From positions 826,256 to 890,255 of the forward strand of contig LUVW01000007.1 in assembly GCA_001661515.1 (NCBI GenBank): a stretch of DNA of 64,000 nucleotides, in the 5' to 3' direction. This DNA is from Capniomyces stellatus (lineage: Eukaryota; Kickxellomycota; Harpellomycetes; Harpellales; Legeriomycetaceae). The position numbers and the translations under genes are program-made. Of the stretch, positions 1 through 12,571 are shown piece by piece. Position 1 is the stretch's first letter. Every line of letters starts with the position of its first letter. Below the pieces are notes generated by a model that was not told the DNA's origin, ran no database searches, and saw nothing but the letters and a program-made list of their open reading frames with translations.

Positions 1-3000
1 GCGTCGTTGTTGAGGTCAGAGTCGTTGATTGCGGCAGTTGAGGAGATTGAGGTTGAGGTTAGGGAGGAAGTAGGGGCGTGGGCTGGGGAAAGAGGAGGTT
101 CAACGTCGTCGGTTTCGATGGACAGGGCGTCAAAGATGTTTCCGGAAGCAACAACCTCAGACTTGGGCTTTGTTGGGGTGGACATACCTCCAGACCTTCT
201 TAGGCCAGAGGAGGAGACGAATGGGGCAGGGCCTCTGGAAGCGGGACCAGGCTTGGAGTCATCGCGTCTTGACCTGGAGTCAGTGCTCTTCCAGCCTCTT
301 GAGCCCTGGGAAAGAGAGTTGAAGGAGGAGCTTGGGCCCAGGGAGCCTGAGGCGTTGTAGCCCTTTGAGCGGGCAAGATTTCCAAAGTTGGTGAGGTCAC
401 CGGCATTTCTGCTTGGGGGCTGGTCGTTCCTGGGGTTCTGGCGGCCGCCGTATGAGGAGCGGTCGTTGGGGCGGATTCCAGACCGGGCACCGTGGAACTG
501 AGGTATCTGGCCGCGACCAGAGTTGGAGGCGCCTCGTCGTAGCAGATTGGACTGCATGGCCTTTTCGCGCTCGGCGTCGGCGTGGACTTGGGCAATGGAT
601 TTAGGACCAGTTTCCTTGCCGCGGAGAACCCAGTTGTTTGCGCGGAGGTCGATGACATCCATGAGCATAAAGCGGATTCTGGAGTTGACCTTGGTGTCGG
701 AGATGATTCCCTGGAGCTTGGCAAGAACAGAGTCGAGTCTTTCGGACTTTTTGACGTTGTCGAGGCGGCTTCCAACAGTGGTGAGAAGCTTGGCAAGGGA
801 CTCGAGGGTTTCGTCCTCAGACGAGTCTTCCAGCAGTTGGCTGATGCAGTTGTCCAGCAGCCGCTCGGAAATAATGCTCATCAAAAACAGTTCACCTACA
901 AACTTGACCAGTCCCAGTCCTCTGCGCTTGATCTTCATGGCGGCGTAGTACTCGTCTGACTTGATGTCGTCAGGAATCTGTACCTTCCACCCGCTTTCAA
1001 ACTCTCGCTGACACCTGCTGAGGAAGATCTTACGGATCACCATTGTGCCCACTATTGGCTTGCCGTCCTTGCTGGGCATGTCTGAAATCATCACATCTTG
1101 CCTGATGTCGTCGTGCAGCAGTTTGACCAGCTTTGCGTACATTGATGCAAACGTGGGCTCGTCTGTTGCCTTTTCAAACACCAACTGCAGAATAATGCAA
1201 ATGATTCTGGCGTCTGTTTCCTCAACTGATCGGTTTGCCCAGTCAAGAATCTCTACTGACACCTTGGCAAAATTGTCTACTGTCAGCTTGTTCAGCAACG
1301 CCTTGATCTTTCTTTCAACAATCTCATCAGGAATATCAATTGCTGATGTTTCGTTTGTCAACTTGATTGCTGGTCCAGCAAGCGACTGTGGAATCCATCT
1401 GTTTTCTGTCTTGACCAATGGCTCAAAGTTCTGGTTAATCTGCTGGAATCCTGGTGGCTGATCATTGTTGTTGTTATTGTTTGGTCCCTTGTTTCTTCCT
1501 CCTCCGCTTACTCCTCCAAATGACCTTGATGACCGTCCTACCTTTGATGTTCTATTTCCGCTACTTGGTGTTCGTCCCCCAAGCCCAGCCCCTGGTCTCT
1601 GTGATGGTCCCAAGCTGGATATCGATGCACTTGCGTTGAACCTTTCCTCTGATGTTTTGGCTACTGTTCTGAAGTTGCCCATGTCCATACCTAGGCTATG
1701 AATCGCTGATTTCTGTCCTGAACGTTCTTTTCCCATCTCTGATTTGTTTCTGTTCATTGATTTTCGTCCGTCCTTTCCTCCTCCAACTCCTCGGTCCTCA
1801 GGAGGCCCCAAATCAAAGCTGAACTCCACTGGCGCCAAGTTGCACAACTGTTTGAACTCTCTCAAAAATTCTAGTGGGTAAACCATCACCCCATTTCTTA
1901 GTGCTGGCAAATGCTTTTTCGCTGCTTCAGTGTAGCTCGATAGTCCGCTGATTTGCTCTAATGTCAGCCTGATCATCTCTCCTATCTTTTTTACCTCCAC
2001 TGTATCTTTAACTGTCTCTTTAACTCCTTCCTTTACTGTTTCTGTTTCTGTTTCCTTAACTGGTTCTTTAACCTGTTCTGTTTCTGTTTCTGTTTCTGTT
2101 TCTTTTTCAGCTTTAGATTGCTTTTCAGTTGTTATTTCTGTCTTTACCTCATCAACTTTAATTGCTGGTGTAGAAACATTGGCTACAGTTTCTGATTTGA
2201 TGTTTTGTTCACTCTTCAACTCTTCAATGATTCTTGCTGTTTCAATACCAACACTATCATCAACTAGAGATGGTTCTTTAACATTTACATTTACATTTAC
2301 CTTTTCCTGTTCCTGTTCCTGTTCCTGTTCCTTTTCCTGTTCCTTTTCCTTTTCCTTTTCCTTTTCCTTTTCCTTTTCCTGTTCTTTTTCTTTATTCAGG
2401 GTTTGAGTTTGAGTCTGGGGTTGTGATTCTGGTTCCTGTTTGGTAGTAATAACAGTAGCAGTAGCATTAGTTGTAGCAGTAGTAGCAGTTGTTGGTTGTT
2501 TGGCTTGTGATGATTTTGACAAGTTGGCTTGGGATTCTGATGGTTTGACTATCATGATTCTCTTTGATGTGACTGGTAGTACAAATTTAGACTTTATCTC
2601 TAAAGGCATTGATTTGTTGATATCTTCAGGTCTTATTGCTGCTGATTTTGTCGAGATTGCCTCACCCTCTTTGCCTATGTGAACAGGTATGTTGTTGGGT
2701 GCTGGGTCAAACGTCACGGCCTTCTGTACTGGTGTTGCTGTATTAGTTGTGTTTTGCAAATCAATTTCCAATTTTGTATTTGGATCAACAATCTTGATTC
2801 TGTTTGTGGGTTTTGGCTTGAACTCTGCACTTGCTGCACTAAGTCTAGTGTGTGCCAATTGTGGAATTCCACCTGTCATGGATCCTGTATCCATTTCTAA
2901 AGATCCCAATCCCAATCCTGGCATTGATGACTGTTGTTGCTGCAATGCTGATTGTGATGGTGGTGTTGTTCCTAATGCAGGTACTACTGACTGCCCTTGT

Positions 3001-5098
3001 CCTTGTCCCTGCCCTTGTCCTTGTCCCTGGCCTTGTCCTTGTCCTTGAGGAATTGGCATGTTATTTAAATGTTGGTTTCCATCTACTGTTCCACTGCCAT
3101 TAACCATCATTGCTTGGTTGATTGGGTGAGCTCCTGGGTGTCCTTGGCCGGCTGCTCCCATTCGTGGAATGATAAACTGACCCTGGTTAGAAAAGCCTAT
3201 ATGTGGAGGGTGAATTGCTGGTCCTCCACCCTGGAAATACTGCTGTTCATACTGCGGGTTGTTGATATGGTTGTTTTGGTAGTAGTTGTTTGGTGTCCAT
3301 TGCGGCATTTGTTGTCCCATTGCAGGAATGTTGGCTTGTGGTGGTCCGCTTGGCATTGGTGTCATCATTGCCCCGTGTGGAATCTGCATGTTCTGCATCA
3401 CGTGTGGTGGTGGAACGTGGTTTGGTCCTCCCATTGGATATGCCATTGGAATTGTATTTATTCCTGCCTTATTATCTCTGTGTTGACCTCCCCCAACTCC
3501 CCCTGATACTGCTGCTGATGCTGCCGAAACTGCCCCCATATGCATGTACCCCATTCCTGCTGCCCCATGTAATCCTCCACCACCTCCCTGTTGCTGTTGT
3601 TGTTGTTGGCCTCTTGTGTTGATGTTTTGTTGTGGTGTGACTGCTGGAGATCCAAATCCATTGTATCCTGTCTGGTCATGGTGTTGTCCTGGTACATGGA
3701 ACCCTCCCGCACTTCCTGTTCGTCCATGTGTTGGTGTGTTGGCATGGTTGATTGATGATAGTGGTGCTGTTACTGTCATGTATGGTGACTGTTGCGACAT
3801 TCCGTGATGTGCGTGCATGTCCCCATGTCCCTCTCCCACATTCTGTCTATTTCCCACCATCCCTGGTCCTTGTCCTGGTCCTGGTCCTGGTCCTGGTCCT
3901 GGCATATTCATTCTTCCCCCTGCTCCTTCCTCTCCAACTGGCATTGGCATTTGCATTTGCATTGACATAGACATACGCCCTGCCTTGTTTTGGTTATATT
4001 GCTGTTGTTGGAAGTGTCCTGTGTGTTGTGCCTGTCTACCTTGTGGCCCTCTATATCCCTGTTGACCTCCTTCCCTTCCCATATAATTAGGCTCTGGGAA
4101 TGCTGTTGATCCAACTGCCTCTATAACCTCTTGTGTCACTCCCATATTGCTTGGAATTGGCACTGGTCCTGATCCCTCTACTTCCTTGGTCTATACATTC
4201 ATTTTTTTTTATATACCACACACAAATACACTTCATTTTAATGTCAACTTTAATCTTTTATACTTTTATATCTATAATTATCATCTATCCCCTCTTTATC
4301 CACCCTTTCTTTCTATATTCTCTATTCTTTCTATATTCTATTTACATCTTTGTTAAATTGTACCTTAATTGTCCCAAACGTCGGCCTCACGTCAAACTTT
4401 GGCAATAAACTTGGAACCCCTCCGCTTGATATTCCCTCATTTCCTCCCTTGCTTTTATTGCTTTCTGGCTGTCCAAGCTTTTGATCCCAATTTCCAAACT
4501 GAATTCCTGGAACTGTTTTTATTATATTGTAAATTCTAGTCTTTATTTCCTTTTTCTTCTCCCCCTTTAAATCTTTATACTCTCAACCATAGTTATCTTT
4601 TCATTTACAGCATGCACCATACACTCATATATTCGCATCTAATTCTAAATTAATTTACCTGGTGCTGGGACTTTATCTACTTTAGGAAGCTGCACTGCTA
4701 CTGTTTGCTTTGCATTGCTCTGAGTCTGTCCACTATTACCCTGTTTGTTTGCTTTCAAATCACCATTCACTCTTCTACTTTATAGTTTTGGTTTTAATAT
4801 TACTTTTACTTTTACTTTTACTTTTGTCTGATTTACTACTACCATATATTTCCACATTTTTCTCATTTACTTACGTTTTGTCCTTATTGCCCTCTGACAA
4901 TGCCCCATTTGACCCCGAGACACTTGACTCAACTGATGCTCCAGTCTGTACTCCAGCTGCTGCTTTATTAACCTTTGGTTTTGCTGTCAATTGTGCATAC
5001 GATAATCCTACTGGTGTTTCTTTCTTTGAGCTGCTGATATTCTCGTTTATCTGTGCTTGTTTTTGCAAACTTTGTTGTTTTGCTGATACTTCTTGCAT
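1..5098 (-). CDS. Translation initiation factor eIF4G (3' end off window)
   Basis: Scaffold of the cap-binding complex that links eIF4E, eIF4A and poly(A)-binding protein. I join four exons: 4875-5098, 4659-4774, 4364-4512 and 1-4190; the phases 2, 1 and 0 agree at each junction. The MIF4G helical domain is clear at about 640-1350, with FEKATDEPTFASMYAKLVK, LLHDDIRQDV and KIKRRGLGLVKFVGELF typical of the family. A YxxxxL motif (YPLEFL, near 1880-1890) sits where the eIF4E-binding site is expected. The N-terminal half is low-complexity Gln/Gly/Pro/Met and Lys/Glu/Gln repeat. After MIF4G comes an Arg/Gly/Ser-rich linker that runs off the window, so any MA3 domain is unseen. The start ATG (5096-5098) follows an in-frame stop, but an upstream exon cannot be excluded. 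Exon 2 has the weakest acceptor. Identification is secure; the N-terminus is less so. Confidence 0.9.
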
Positions 5099-8000
5099 TT
5101 GTACTCTGGATCTTTACGCGTGACAAATGTTCCTGTATACTCACTACAACTATCGTAACATATCAATTCACATTGTTTTTTTATTTTTTACTCTTATTTT
5201 TACAATGTTCTACTTTTTATTTAAAACTTCACAAACTCTCCTCCATTTGTTCAATTCAACCTCACTACTGTTCTATCTCAAAATCCCCCAAATTTATCTT
5301 ATATTTCGCTCCTTGTAATTACCTCTTGTAAAATAAATATAGTATATACTTTCTTCTACTTTAACTGTTTGATCCTTCAATCAATCTCTATTTACATTCC
5401 AAAATTTAAACAATTAATATACACTTCGCTTGGCTCCCCACTTTTATTCAAATCTACTTCTTTTCTACTCCTAAACGCTGTGGTGTATTCTCAATAACAA
5501 CGCCTATAAACTATTTTGTTATCTCTTCTTTTAAATATATCTGAATCAAAAGTGTACAACTCGATCCCTCCTCTTTGAGTTGTATTTTGGCATCATGTTA
5601 TCCATTTTTTCATTTTCTTTTTCCTTCTTTTCTTCCTTGCTTATCTCGAGCTCATTTTATGCCACTAATATATGTTTACAATATCTGCCCCCCCCCCCCC
5701 ACTTCATAATACCCACTACATAATCTCGTATATATTCCCACAAGCACGTTTATTAAAAGTTTAAAACTGCTAGATCTCTCTTTCTCGGACATCTCTTTCT
5801 TCTTCTGTCATTGATTTCAAATACTTTTATTTCACCAATCTTGATTGAATTCTCAAGATCTACATATTCCATCTTTTACTCTTTCTTTCAAATTCCCTAT
5901 CCAGCTTTCGCGGATTCAACTCCTTGGTTCGATCTCTTATTTTTTTAACCCTCTTTTGACTTTCCCACTTTTGATTCACTTTACACAACATTTTACATAT
6001 ATGGATTTTGTTCTTACCTTTTAGTTTTTTTTTCCTAAACTAAAAGCTCCTTGTTCTCTATTATCGCTAATATCTTTATTCGTAGTACCTTTCACAGAAA
6101 GTACTCGAAACTAAGAAAAGATGTTTCCTTTGCTATTTTAATCCACAGTATCGACGAACACCTCTTTGGAATCCGTATGTCGATAGTCTTGAAACTAAAT
6201 TCCTTTCTAGTAAAGAAAATATAAAATAAAATAATATTTAAATGAATAAATATTTTCTACACTTGTTATTTATTTTTTACCTAGCTAATTAGACAAGGTA
6301 AAATAAACCAGTTACAATATATTATTCCCACTCTTTTTGTTTTCTATACAAAACTTTAATTGTTTTTGTAAATTTTTTTTTCTTTTTTTTTCTTTTTTTT
6401 CTTTTTTTTTTCTTTTTTCTTTTTTCTCTTATTCAATAGCCTTTGTTTTGTTTTCCTCTTCTTTTTCTTTTTCTCTTTTTCTCTTTTTCTTTTTCTTTTT
6501 CTCTTTTTCTCTTTTTCTTTTTCCACTTTTTCTTTTCCACTTTTTCTTTTTCTTTCTCCCATTCGTCACAATAATTTTTTTTTCTTAATCTCGTTTAATT
6601 TCCAAATTTTTATTTTTCTTCCTGTGCTTTTTCTGGTCCCTTTCTCTTTATTACCAACCCTAACCCTTCCCTTCCCGCCAATTTTTAATTCTTTATTTTT
6701 CCCATAATTTTGTAAAAACCACTTCAACTTTTCACAATTCCTTTATTTTTTCATTATTAATATAAAAAAAAATTTTTTACCATTATCACTTTCACGCTTT
6801 CTTTATCGTAATTTTCATTTTAAAAACTTTTATTTTCTCTTTACTTTAGATATTGATGCCTTTTTTTCTTTTTAGTTTCACACCCTGTTGAACTCAATAG
6901 TTTTTTTTTTTGCTTTAACACTCTTTGATTGGATTTTTTTTAATTTGCTTTATTGTTTTTTTGTTTATTTATAGCGTGGAGATACACTCAAACTGCCCTA
7001 GTTAATTTTATTTTTTTTCTCAACTGTTTAATAGGCTGGCCTTGTCGTCTTTTTGCCATAATTTGTTCTACTTTTTCTTTGAGGGTTTTTTTTTTTTTGA
7101 ATAAAAATAAACCAACACTCCAATAATGTTATCAGAAAAGCTCGTTAATATTTTTGGACTTCTAAGAGAATCGAATTTAAAATTGCCCTATTTACTCACT
7201 TTTTTTGTCCAATAGTGGAGTTATTTTTTTTATTTTTTTTATCGACCCATCAACATTAATAGGCCCATTTTCGACAAACCACCTATTTAATTTACCAATA
7301 AAACCCAATATTACCAAACCCACTTCCAATGGCATGCTAGATACTGCAGAAAGCTCAAAACTGCAACAAACCGATCGCTTTTTTTTTCTTTGCTAGCAGC
7401 TCGCTAGATCGCTTAATGCTCTGCTCTACTTTTAGCATTAGATAAAATTCTCAGAAATGTATGCAAGAGACCAACCAGACCACCCAATAGCACCCGACCC
7501 TGTACCTGACTTGTCCTTTAGCATCACTGGACCTACAACACTCCACAACTGTCATTACGAATACATTCATGTTTTCTTCTCTGGCGCAGAACTTTGATGT
7601 GTATAACCAACTTGCTCCAATTTTCAAATACCACTTGGAAGAAACCCGGTAAAGTAGCACATTTCTCCTGCTAACCTCATTACATTTGAGTTTGTTCTTG
7701 TGATGCTCTTCAAGTTTTTACAATAAAGCGCCTGAGATACAAGAATGGTGTCTTTATATCCCAATTAGATATCATGTTTGCGTTTGAGCTCTACAGCTAA
7801 CACCATCAACCCTGTTATGCATTTTGATTCTATAAAAATAAAAGAAAGACGTACTACTAGCATCGCACGGCTTTGCATACCAGCTATTACTAATCTGGGT
7901 TAAAGTGCACTCTACGAGCAAGTCATGTGCTTTTTTATTTTTCAAAGTTCAAGGTTGTTTTTTTTAAAATTTAATAAAGTACTTGAAAGGTATTATTGCT

Positions 8001-8325
8001 TGAAAGGTGAATATGCTCGAGTTGGAACTAAACCACGTTGTAATAAGTAAAGGATCTTGTAGAAAAATTCTGCTGGACTATATTAAGAGTAAGGTAGAGT
8101 GTGTTACTATAATATTTAGGAATAGTCGAACAACTCGACAAATTCACACATAACGTCTTGTCTTTTTGGTTATGCACTTGAGCTGTATGTGTTAGTGCAA
8201 ATTTAAAGCTCAGCAAGTCATCTGTAGTTTAATGTAGCAATGTAATGATTTATATTTGTTTTATATGACTGATTTCTCAAGTTTTCTGACTTGGCCGATT
8301 ACTTTACAAAACAAAAAAATTTAAG
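5099..8325. other. Gene-poor spacer upstream of eIF4G
   Basis: No convincing coding exon on either strand. The stretch is very T-rich on the plus strand and holds a short C homopolymer near 5690-5700 and a long pyrimidine tract at about 6367-6560. It presumably contains the eIF4G promoter and 5' leader, but I see no clear TATA box that fixes a start. Confidence 0.6.
6367..6560. repeat. Polypyrimidine (TTTTTC-like) low-complexity tract
   Basis: Almost uninterrupted T with C every five to eight bases. Open frames through it encode only Phe/Leu/Ser (plus) or Lys/Glu/Arg (minus) and are composition artefacts. Confidence 0.85.
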
Positions 8326-8407
8326 GTCGGTGTGTCCGAGCGGTTAAGGAGATAGACTAGAAATCTATTGGGCATTGCCCGCACAGGTTCAAATCCTGTC
8401 GCCGACG
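8326..8407 (+). tRNA. tRNA-Ser, anticodon AGA
   Basis: An 82-nt cloverleaf of the class II (long variable arm) type. The acceptor stem pairs 8326-8332 with 8400-8406, including one G-T pair. The D arm contains TCCGAGCGGTTAAGGA. The anticodon stem ATAGA/TCTAT encloses the loop with AGA at 8359-8361, read as IGA after deamination. The variable arm is the GGGC/GCCC hairpin. The T arm carries the B box GGTTCAAATCC at 8386-8396. The discriminator base is G8407, as expected for serine tRNAs. No intron is visible and CCA is not encoded. Confidence 0.97.
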
Positions 8408-8413
8408 AAGTTC

Positions 8414-8423
8414 TTTTTTTTTT
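8414..8423 (+). terminator. RNA polymerase III T-run terminator of tRNA-Ser
   Basis: Ten consecutive T residues begin seven bases after the tRNA 3' end, the usual Pol III termination signal. Confidence 0.9.
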
Positions 8424-11400
8424 GTTTTACTTTTTAACCTTGAGACTGTTTTTTTTAGATAAATGTTAAAAATACATGCTCCCAAGTTAAACAAAACTAA
8501 TTCCATCGCTTTTTTTACCTTACAACTGTAGAACTAAAACATGTTTTTATTGATTATGCTAATACCGCTGGCTGAATACAGTGTTATCTTATGATGTACC
8601 ATTATATCACACACGTTGTTGAGGCTGCCAATATCTAATTAATGCAAATATTACTGTAAATAAACATGTGATGAATGCACAATATATGTAGATTCATAAA
8701 ATTCTGGTAATTATCACGGGATATGCGTTGCACCAATTTTAGATTAAATCTCATCGATGTTGATATACTTTGATTTTTTTTTAAACCTAACTCTGGTTAT
8801 TTAGAGTATACCACAAACTTCAGACTGGCCGCGTATTGTCTCAAGCGTCGCCTTTATTTATTAAAGTCAACTCTGGTATTTTAGTTGAGTGCAGATTTAT
8901 TGGCATAACCAATTAAGACCAACAAAGCCTAGCACAACATCTTGGGTGTTAGTATTGTACTTGTTTGAAATAGTTGCAATTGCCTTATGCTGATATTCAG
9001 TTGAGCTTTTGCCATCATATTGACTAAAATAGTAGTGATGGCCTTACACTTTGTACTTTTCAAGATAAAACGCCTTCGACATATATATACTTATTTGCTC
9101 TATTTTACCGATATGCAATTTTAGTTAATTAATCACAGACAACAAAACCGCCAATGCACCATTTGGCTTACTAATATCAATGTTGATCAGTTCTGTTGTG
9201 TTTATTTGGACTAAAATCCACTCTGCAACACATAAAAAACACATAATATTATAATATTATAACATATAACATATAACACATAACGCATAATATAACAGAT
9301 AATATCTTTTATCTTTTAACTTTTGAGTTTAACATATTAGACTCAAAAGTGACATTGCAGTCCTCCTGTTGTGGTTTCGACTCTAACCTTTTAAAGGGCT
9401 ATTATTTCTGCTGGTTGACCGGTTGACCAGTTAGTTTTCGATTGAATTACTTTGCTTGAACTCTTTAAATACGCGGCTTTGGGTTAAAAACTAACGTTCT
9501 ATTATAACTTTCCAAAGCTGGTGTTATTATTTTAAATAGCAGAGTTATAAAACCAAAACTGCTTTTTCGTTTTTTTTTAAATTTTTTTTATTTCACCGCG
9601 CAAATAGCACGAAAAGGCCGTTGTATTACATAAATATACCAGTACATAAATTATACCGCATTTAGAAGTTTACTCCCCCTTAAACTTAATAATCAATTAC
9701 TAATATTTTTGCTTAAGGGATTTAAAGTAGCTCTCGATCTCAATCTTCACCTCAACTCTAACTTGTCTAAATAACTAAAATTCAGAAAGAAAAATTCTAT
9801 GTTTTGATTTTGGCTCAAGTTGGCTGTTTGTAGTTTTCCTTTTTCGGTATTCCTTTTCAGCGTAACAATTGTCGATTTTGATTTGTTAGTGGCAACAGGT
9901 TGATTTTAAAGTTGTCGCTGATTTTGCCTCCGTTACTATTTGCGCCTAATTATTTAGAAATTTAACACTCTATTGCATTATTAACTTTAGCATATTGCAC
10001 CTTTTTACTTTAAGTTTGGTTTCACGTTAAGATAAATTTATGGTGAAAAAAAAAGTTAAAAGAATTTATGGATAAAAAAAAGCTAATAAAATGTATGGAT
10101 AAAAAGTATATTCAATGAATGCGTAGATAATTGGAAATTAAATCATGACACTCAAAGACCAAGTTACTAGCTAGAAACTCAGCTAATTAACTGTTTAGGG
10201 GGAAGGGGAAGGTGAAAGTGGATTTTTATTCGGTCAATTAAATCCCTTAGCCATAACACAAAAAGAACAAAATGTATGTGATTGTATTTCGCATTAATAA
10301 CAGTTGGCCCAGTTTAACTTGCAACCGACTTGAGTATTTGTCAAAAGGTTTTAGAGTTAAGTCAGGCTAAAATATTGCACAACTTTTTTCAGCTTTTCAT
10401 TTTCAACTTTGCAATTTGTACATATATACTTATTTTATGAGATGTCGCCTTTGCCCAAACTGAAACGTTGTACTTTTTATTAAACAGCACAAGAAGGGCT
10501 TACTTGTATAACCTTATAGGAAGTTTTTATGTGCTGGTGATATCATTTGACTTCAGCAATTACCAAAGAGGTAAGTTGCCGAAACTGATGTGTCATTCTC
10601 CATTTGTCATGCTGGTAATGTAGAGGAAATTCAAAAATTTCTTCAGAATAAATTGATAGCAGACTGAGTTGCAAGCTTAGCATAAACAGGTGACAGTTAC
10701 AAATTTTTTATTTGGGCAAGTTGAATCGGCAAAGTTTTTTTTTTATTGTAAGAGATTGATAAGGCTCTGGCACTGCTTTGTATATATAAGGGCGATTGAG
10801 CGTATGTGGCATTAGAGATATCAGAAAGAAAACAGAAACTTGTGGTAGGTGTAAAGTGTAGAGCTTCAGAGTAATGGAAGGACAAAATCCATGTTGGAGT
10901 TAAAATAATTTCAATACAAGAAAAAAAAATAGTCATGTTGAAGGCTGATTTTTGTAAAAGTGTTAAATACGCCAAATTGCAGTAAGAAAAAGCAATCAGC
11001 GCCTATCTTTTCTTTTGCAATTCAAATTATGTAACTCGCTGGATTTCAGTCCAAAATTATACGAGACATGACTAATGAGCTGGATACTAAAATGTGCTTT
11101 TCAAGATTGGATGTTTAATAAAACTGATCCTTGAAATTAATTTGAAATAGTCAATACAAGTTGAGCAATACAGTTGGTGTTGACAAGGTGTAAAAGACAC
11201 AAGAAGGTAATGAATGGTGAAGTTGAGATTCTTTTGTTGACAGAAGCTTACAGAATAGTTGATAATAGAGCTCAAAATGTTATTTGCACTTTAAAATTAT
11301 GTTTATTTCGTAATTGGCGCAATCTTTCAAACAAGCCTGTCTATACTCTTGTATTCTATAAAGCAACTTTGTTAGGCTGTTTGTATTAATTGGCAATTTA

Positions 11401-12459
11401 TAATATTTTTTTTCTCCTTTATTGCTTTTTTATTGAAATTCCCCACTTATTTTGCCATTTTGCCATCTAAATTTTGCCATTTTGCCATTTTACACTTTGC
11501 TATTTTGATACCTTTTCCAAGATAATTTCAATTAATTAGCTGAACGGTGAGATCAAAGTATTCTGAAAGATGCGCTGATGAAGCATCTAGGAACACTTCT
11601 GGTCAGAACAAGTTATGTACGGCTCAATGGGCCCTGTCGCTTACTAACTCTAAAAGAGCTTCAAAGGTCTTGGGAATGCTGTAGTTATAACTGTACTTTG
11701 TTTTCCTAAGCAGGCCGGCTTGGTCTAATGCCTAGTGCCAAAGAGCATAATGCGGCTATTTATATAGATCAATTAATGATTTTGTTTGTTTATAGCAAAT
11801 AGCTATGCTCGTAAATATTTGGTGGCATAGAGACGATAGGCTGCCCAAGGATATAAAGCTTAAATCCGTGCAAAGAGCAGTTAGGCTATTAGGATTCAAG
11901 TTGAGAGCAGTTGGCTTTCCTTTGTTGATATTGTATAGGATAATTATTCGTTGATTTATTCAGCTGTAATGGTTTCATAGTAAAAATTTCCTTAAAATAA
12001 TGAACGAAATGGTTTCATTAGCTAATATATTAAAACATGAAACAAGCTAAAATTGTTTACCGAAGGCTTCATGTTATCTTAATTTGAAAAAAAAACAAAC
12101 CTATCTAAATTCCCGTTTAATAAACCGAGTCCAAAACAGTTGAATCATAAAATCCATGGCGAATTTAGGCCAATTCCTTATGATTTAAATGTGGTAGAGT
12201 TGGCTCAGTAAAAAAAAGAAGGTATAGAGTTAATTAAAAGCATATCTATTTGGCACTGGAAACTAGTGGTGATGATTTAATGCCTGCTTTTTGTAAAAGC
12301 AAGTAAACACAAGTTATTTGCAAAAGCTAGAAATCTTAAGCTTAGTAAGTCCTATTTGTCAACATGTCGATAGCAGATTGCTCTATTAAAGTGCCAATGT
12401 TGAATTTGAAACAGAGGACTAGCACAAAAATTAAATAAAAATTCTAAAGGTACAAAAGA
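8424..12459. other. Gene-poor spacer between tRNA-Ser and the GH3 gene
   Basis: About 4 kb without a supported gene. The open frames here (for example 10697-10975 minus) have no recognisable domain, splice structure or composition contrast. A short run of TAACATATAACA-like repeats lies near 9250-9300. Nothing else stands out. Confidence 0.55.
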
Positions 12460-12468
12460 TATATAAAG
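12460..12468 (+). promoter_or_regulatory. TATA box of the GH3 gene
   Basis: TATATAAAG lies about 104 bp upstream of the ATG at 12572. The leader between the two is AT-rich and contains no upstream ATG that I can see. The spacing is nearly the same as in the protease gene downstream. Confidence 0.5.
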
Positions 12469-12571
12469 GACCTTGCCATTCCAACCTTGAAGCTGATTAG
12501 ATTAATTATAGTTGGCCCTAATATTTATAGTTATTCCAATATTTTTACTGTTATAGTTATTATTATACAAA

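Noticed and set aside
200..959. Overlapping open frames on both strands inside the first kilobase
   Set aside because: They are other-frame shadows of eIF4G, whose MIF4G domain is recognisable in one minus-strand frame through the same DNA.
3290..3970. Hydrophobic plus-strand frames over the eIF4G N-terminus
   Set aside because: They arise from reading Gln/Gly/Pro/Met codon repeats on the wrong strand. The minus frame is open and joins in phase to its neighbours.
5921..5935. B-box-like GGTTCGATCTC followed by T run, possible second tRNA
   Set aside because: No acceptor, D or anticodon stem can be drawn around it on either strand.
6337..6588. Phe-rich 83-aa frame and its Lys-rich minus shadow
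   Set aside because: Pure translation of the TTTTTC tract.
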